Part shown: piece after piece, positions 46,256 through 48,906 of the stretch
Numbering within the stretch: the stretch's first letter is position 1
Layout: each line of letters begins with the position of its first letter
Virus record (IMG/VR): IMGVR_UViG_3300035698_005264
Location: 1-48,906 of that record
Strand: one strand, 5' to 3'
Source: a virus
Length of the DNA stretch: 48,906 bases
The notes under the pieces: model-generated
Databases searched by the model: none
What the model saw: only the letters and a program-made list of their open reading frames with translations
Told to the model about the DNA's origin: nothing
Position numbers and translations under genes: made by a program

Positions 46256-47083
46256 TTAGTCTGTTACTACTGATTCATCATACACTGTTTGAACTGTTGC
46301 ATATATTCTAAACTCTTTACAATTCGCATATTGTCCTAAAGCTTCAGAATGGATATATAGTTGGCATAAATCATGTTTCGACCATCCTGATATATCTTCA
46401 GAGAATGTCTGGTAACCAATTGCCCATGCTATAGACTGTGTGGTCCCGACTTGAACACCATTTCTAAAAATAGCTCCATAACCATCACTGGGATTTGTAC
46501 CGGCAAGCGCAAACTTTATTCTTAATATCCCCGGTCTAGATAGTCTAATAGACTTCTTTAACTGCCAGTCATTATCATCAGTGGTTCTTTCAGTGTCAGC
46601 AGACTCTATTAAGTAATCCCCCGCAATAAATGCGTCATTACTAGCGTCTAGATAAGCTTTTATACTTTGCTGTGTCGCTAAATGTGTATCAGAATCAGAT
46701 GCCATATCATCTTCGTCTTTGATACCAGTAATTATAACACCATCATCTCCAGTACCAGAAACAGCCAAAGATGTAGTGGCCTCTAATACTGTAAATGTTC
46801 CTGATGCAGGTGTGACTCCGCCTATAACTGTCCCATCAATAATTCCGCTAGTTATTTCAGAAACAGCGGGATCTTTATAGTCAAATTTACCATTAACATC
46901 ATCATAAAACATCACATAGGTATCGTCACCGGCTACTGGGACATCGACAGGGACGCCTTGAATAGTTGACGCATTAGTTGACAAACCACCATCAATATCA
47001 TCTTGTATGTTTTTCAGATCAGAGCCACTAACAATAGTGCCGTCGTCTGCTGAGGTCCATTCTTTTGTCCACGATACAGCCAT
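46256..47083 (-). CDS. Fibre-like protein with WTKEW-ADDGTIV module
   Basis: The 275-residue protein opens with MAVSWTKEWTSADDGTIVSG and SDLKNIQDDIDGGLS, the module shared with the 41400-41615 product. A fibre-type middle follows: DGTVIGGVTPASGTFTVLEA (as in the 2042-3277 fibre: GGTTPAAGSFTTA), ATQQSIKAYLDAS, and a C-terminal beta domain (SIRLSRPGILRIKFALAGTN). It is probably a tail fibre or collar fibre tethered by the N-terminal module. It shares a base with the next gene's stop (TAATG-type). Confidence 0.7.
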   Translation of the reverse strand: MAVSWTKEWTSADDGTIVSGSDLKNIQDDIDGGLSTNASTIQGVPVDVPVAGDDTYVMFYDDVNGKFDYKDPAVSEITSGIIDGTVIGGVTPASGTFTVLEATTSLAVSGTGDDGVIITGIKDEDDMASDSDTHLATQQSIKAYLDASNDAFIAGDYLIESADTERTTDDNDWQLKKSIRLSRPGILRIKFALAGTNPSDGYGAIFRNGVQVGTTQSIAWAIGYQTFSEDISGWSKHDLCQLYIHSEALGQYANCKEFRIYATVQTVYDESVVTD

Positions 47084-47268
47084 TAGGTCTCCTTATCTCT
47101 TTTTGCTAACTCAGTATATTTTGCTAAAATTGCTTGATCTATTAATGCCCATGCCTTGTGACACGTCTCACATGACTTCGCTTCGCAGCCTTTGTTGAAC
47201 AGTCCTTTGGCTACTAAAAGACATTGTAACTCTTCATCGTCATAATGATTATGGTCGCTTATATCCAT
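47083..47268 (-). CDS. Small Cys-rich protein
   Basis: The 61-residue protein begins MDISDHNHYDDEELQCLLVA behind GGAAG and contains C-x4-C-x2-C in KGCEAKSCETCHKAW, a CxxCH motif. CxxCH is the heme-attachment signature of c-type cytochromes, but the protein has no signal peptide, so a zinc or structural site is more likely. It is coupled to the fibre-like gene. Function is unknown. Confidence 0.55.
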   Translation of the reverse strand: MDISDHNHYDDEELQCLLVAKGLFNKGCEAKSCETCHKAWALIDQAILAKYTELAKRDKET

Positions 47269-47506
47269 TTATTCTTCCCAGTGCAGCTGTTATCCCTTTG
47301 TGCTGAATCATTAGTTCTTTCTGCGCTTCCATTTGTACCTTATGTTCATAACCAACCTTCATAGTAAATGCTTCTGCATTCTCGTGAATCTTATCAATAG
47401 ACCCTACCATATTAGTTGTTATCGTAATGACCATCCACGACATTAAACAGAATGCAGCTATGCCTAGTCCCACCTCTTTAACTTGTTTACTAATAAATTC
47501 TTTCAT
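47249..47506 (-). CDS. Single-span membrane protein with helical tail
   Basis: The protein is 85 residues from ATG 47506 (MKEFISKQVKEVGLGIAAFC), chosen for GAGGAT upstream and its position just after the preceding stop. One transmembrane helix (LGIAAFCLMSWMVITITTNM) is followed by a long amphipathic, probably coiled-coil part (EHKVQMEAQKELMIQHKGIT). This layout fits an inner-membrane spanin or a XhlA-type lysis accessory. The assignment is tentative. Confidence 0.55.
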   Translation of the reverse strand: MKEFISKQVKEVGLGIAAFCLMSWMVITITTNMVGSIDKIHENAEAFTMKVGYEHKVQMEAQKELMIQHKGITAALGRINGYKRP

Positions 47507-47507
47507 G

Positions 47508-47627
47508 TCAATCCTCGTTGTGTGTTGGTTTATCTGCGATGAAGCCACGACAATGTTTACAGATCCAGCTACGATGTCCTTCTTCGTAGTCAGCTGTTTC
47601 TCCGCAATGTGGGCACGTCCTAATCAT
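47508..47627 (-). CDS. 39-residue zinc-ribbon protein
   Basis: ATG 47627 opens a short frame overlapping the end of the previous gene. It encodes MIRTCPHCGETADYEEG, then WICKHCRGFIADK: two C-x2-C pairs 18 residues apart, a minimal zinc ribbon. AGAGAG lies upstream, and its TGA is followed at once by the next start. The conserved Cys spacing makes it a likely real gene despite its size. Confidence 0.6.
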   Translation of the reverse strand: MIRTCPHCGETADYEEGHRSWICKHCRGFIADKPTHNED

Positions 47628-47811
47628 CTTGCTCTCTTGTAAAAATTACTCTTACATGAGTATCATCATTATAGACACACATGAACTTCCATCCTTTAGC
47701 AAGAAGTGTATCAATAGCTACTTTTACTTCAGCCCTTGACATGCCGTCAAGCTTCTTAACTCTACATACACTGGTTGTTGCCGCGCTCTGTGGTTGATCT
47801 AGTGTTCCCAT
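47620..47811 (-). CDS. Small hypothetical protein
   Basis: The protein is 63 residues from ATG 47811 (MGTLDQPQSAATTSVCRVKK), chosen because it overlaps the previous stop (TAATG) and GGAGGGGA lies 8 bases upstream. A helix (SRAEVKVAIDTLLAKGWKFM) and a strand (HVRVIFTREQDD) form a small alpha/beta unit often seen in phages. Function is unknown. Confidence 0.55.
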   Translation of the reverse strand: MGTLDQPQSAATTSVCRVKKLDGMSRAEVKVAIDTLLAKGWKFMCVYNDDTHVRVIFTREQDD

Positions 47812-48143
47812 TATCTTATCCCCTCCACGTAAACGTTTAATAAGCCACTCGTCGGAGCCGTAGAACATACAGCCTTTAGCTTCCAATAAGGTATATAGCT
47901 GTCGCAAGTTTGATAGCCATTAAAATCAGCAACATGGTCAAACGCGCCGATAGTAAATGAGTTGGAGAAGTCTGCGTGAGCTGAACCTAAGCAAGTAAAA
48001 GTGATAGCTTTATCAAGACTATTCTCAATGATAATGGTCTTTATAGAAAATCCACTATTATCAATAAGAGGACTTAAGTGGTCGTTTGTATCTCTAATCG
48101 CTGAGTCTTCAAACGCTCTACTTTCTTTGACTATATAACTCAT
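47811..48143 (-). CDS. Small structural protein
   Basis: The 110-residue protein (MSYIVKESRAFEDSAIRDTN first) has a helical N-terminus and a beta-rich body (IKTIIIENSLDKAITFTCLG, YIPYWKLKAVCSTAPTSGLL, NVYVEGIR). The order fits a domain of the galactose-binding/Ig type on a tail protein. It overlaps the stop of the edge gene by 4 bases. A virion role is inferred. Confidence 0.6.
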   Translation of the reverse strand: MSYIVKESRAFEDSAIRDTNDHLSPLIDNSGFSIKTIIIENSLDKAITFTCLGSAHADFSNSFTIGAFDHVADFNGYQTCDSYIPYWKLKAVCSTAPTSGLLNVYVEGIR

Positions 48144-48906
48144 TCGTCCACCTCATATCCTTGTATTAAAGTCTTGTATTCCGTTAAATCCTCAAGGTCA
48201 TCATTTACCGTACAGGTAAACACATCACTATCATCATTCTTAAGCACTAAGAAAGTTCCTGACTTACTGAACGTCCATCTGACACGAAACATATCAAGTG
48301 TTCCGGGTCCTTCAGCAAGACTAGCATCATAACAAAATCCAGTCCAATCAGAGTTCTGCTTTATTGATATTCCATCAAGAAGGTCATAGGTTGTTCCTTC
48401 TGATTGATACTCTAGGTCAACACCATTTGTCAAAGCACCTGATATTCCTCCAAACTTCTGCCAAGTCATACCAGTATCTGTTATGGAGATAATTATGCGA
48501 CTTATAAACCACTTCTTACCTGCTGGCGGTCCAGCCGTAAACAACACAGGCGTACTAGAACCATCAACGTTCATATCAATGCTTGTACTGTTCCTTAAGA
48601 GCTCTGAAACAAACAGCCCAGAGATAGGAGATTCGGACTTAACGAGCAGGGCTCCTTCATGCGTTACTGCAACATTATGAAACGCACTATCCTCCTTATC
48701 CTCTCCGGTCAACACAGCCTTAACCAGCTCACCATCATCCTGAGAGCTTACATCATCACTAATTCTATGTGACGAAGGCTTCATAGCCATTGGTTTAATA
48801 ATGGAACTTACAGTGAATGTTGTTTGGGCAATAGCCCCGTTGGTGTACTTAACACGGTAATAACGAGTGTTGCAACCAAAGGTAACTATCTTAGATGTGC
48901 CGGCTA
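48140..48906 (-). CDS. Partial tail/decoration protein, C-terminal part
   Basis: The frame is open from the window edge to the stop at 48140, about 255 residues, so the start lies outside; the internal ATG at 48790 is not the true start. A beta strand block (KIVTFGCNTRYYRVKYTNGA) and KPSSHRISDDVSSQDDGELV are typical of phage structural proteins that carry a discoidin-like N-terminal domain. Later comes SRIIISITDTGMTWQKFGG. It may be the other part of the gene cut at base 1. Confidence 0.7.
   Translation of the reverse strand, partial: AGTSKIVTFGCNTRYYRVKYTNGAIAQTTFTVSSIIKPMAMKPSSHRISDDVSSQDDGELVKAVLTGEDKEDSAFHNVAVTHEGALLVKSESPISGLFVSELLRNSTSIDMNVDGSSTPVLFTAGPPAGKKWFISRIIISITDTGMTWQKFGGISGALTNGVDLEYQSEGTTYDLLDGISIKQNSDWTGFCYDASLAEGPGTLDMFRVRWTFSKSGTFLVLKNDDSDVFTCTVNDDLEDLTEYKTLIQGYEVDE

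Noticed and set aside
47083-47268. c-type cytochrome from the CxxCH motif
   Set aside because: No signal peptide for export and the protein is only 61 residues in a tail-gene context; a metal-binding or chance motif is more likely.

Overview
The window reads as most of one tailed double-stranded DNA phage genome, probably a short-tailed (podovirus-like) one. It holds a terminase, portal, scaffold-like protein and an HK97-type (Mu gpT-like) capsid protein. It also holds an adaptor, a nozzle-like protein and a block of very large glycine/alanine-rich inner-virion proteins. No tape measure, tail tube or sheath is visible. Host and phage genus cannot be read from the sequence. The DNA leans AT-rich and genes are packed with ATGA, TAATG and GTGA overlaps. 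I see no integrase, RNA polymerase, canonical tRNA or recognisable endolysin.

Layout. Minus strand, 15006 down to 1: two ribbon-helix-helix type regulators, a hypothetical gene, a Fic protein, small genes, small and large terminase, portal, scaffold, major capsid, an HNH protein, then beta-rich tail or fibre genes. Minus strand, 48906 down to 32389: further fibre/decoration genes, a cluster of small membrane proteins and a lipoprotein, adaptor, nozzle, then five inner-virion genes ending in a 1651-residue protein. The genes cut by the two window edges point the same way and could be parts of one gene, so the minus-strand blocks are probably one late transcription unit on a circular map. Plus strand, 15858 to 32414: small early genes, a ubiquitin-like conjugation cassette, more small zinc-binding genes, then a replication block (VRR-NUC nuclease, SNF2-like helicase, candidate ssDNA-binding protein, primase, MCM-like helicase, P-loop kinase, family A DNA polymerase).

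The 851-base divergent gap at 15007-15857 is rich in repeats: a TGTAAA/TTTACA operator-like array, an AT-rich tract, tandem decamers, a long inverted repeat and a perfect palindrome. It is the best candidate for the main control region and possibly the replication origin.

The most striking content is the plus-strand cassette at 17375-20571. It encodes a 69-residue beta-grasp ubiquitin-like protein ending in Gly-Gly-Asn, an E2-like protein with an HPH-x6-Cys active-site pattern fused to three tandem C-x2-C-x6-C-x-C zinc modules, a JAMM isopeptidase with a complete motif, and an E1/ThiF-like adenylating enzyme. A long inverted repeat precedes the E2 gene, a 32-bp tandem duplication precedes the E1 gene, and hairpins lie before and after the unit. 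This looks like a self-contained phage ubiquitin-like modification system whose target is unknown. A second notable point is a replicative primase and MCM-type helicase encoded as two overlapping reading frames, with the helicase's N-terminal zinc/OB-like region apparently on the primase polypeptide.
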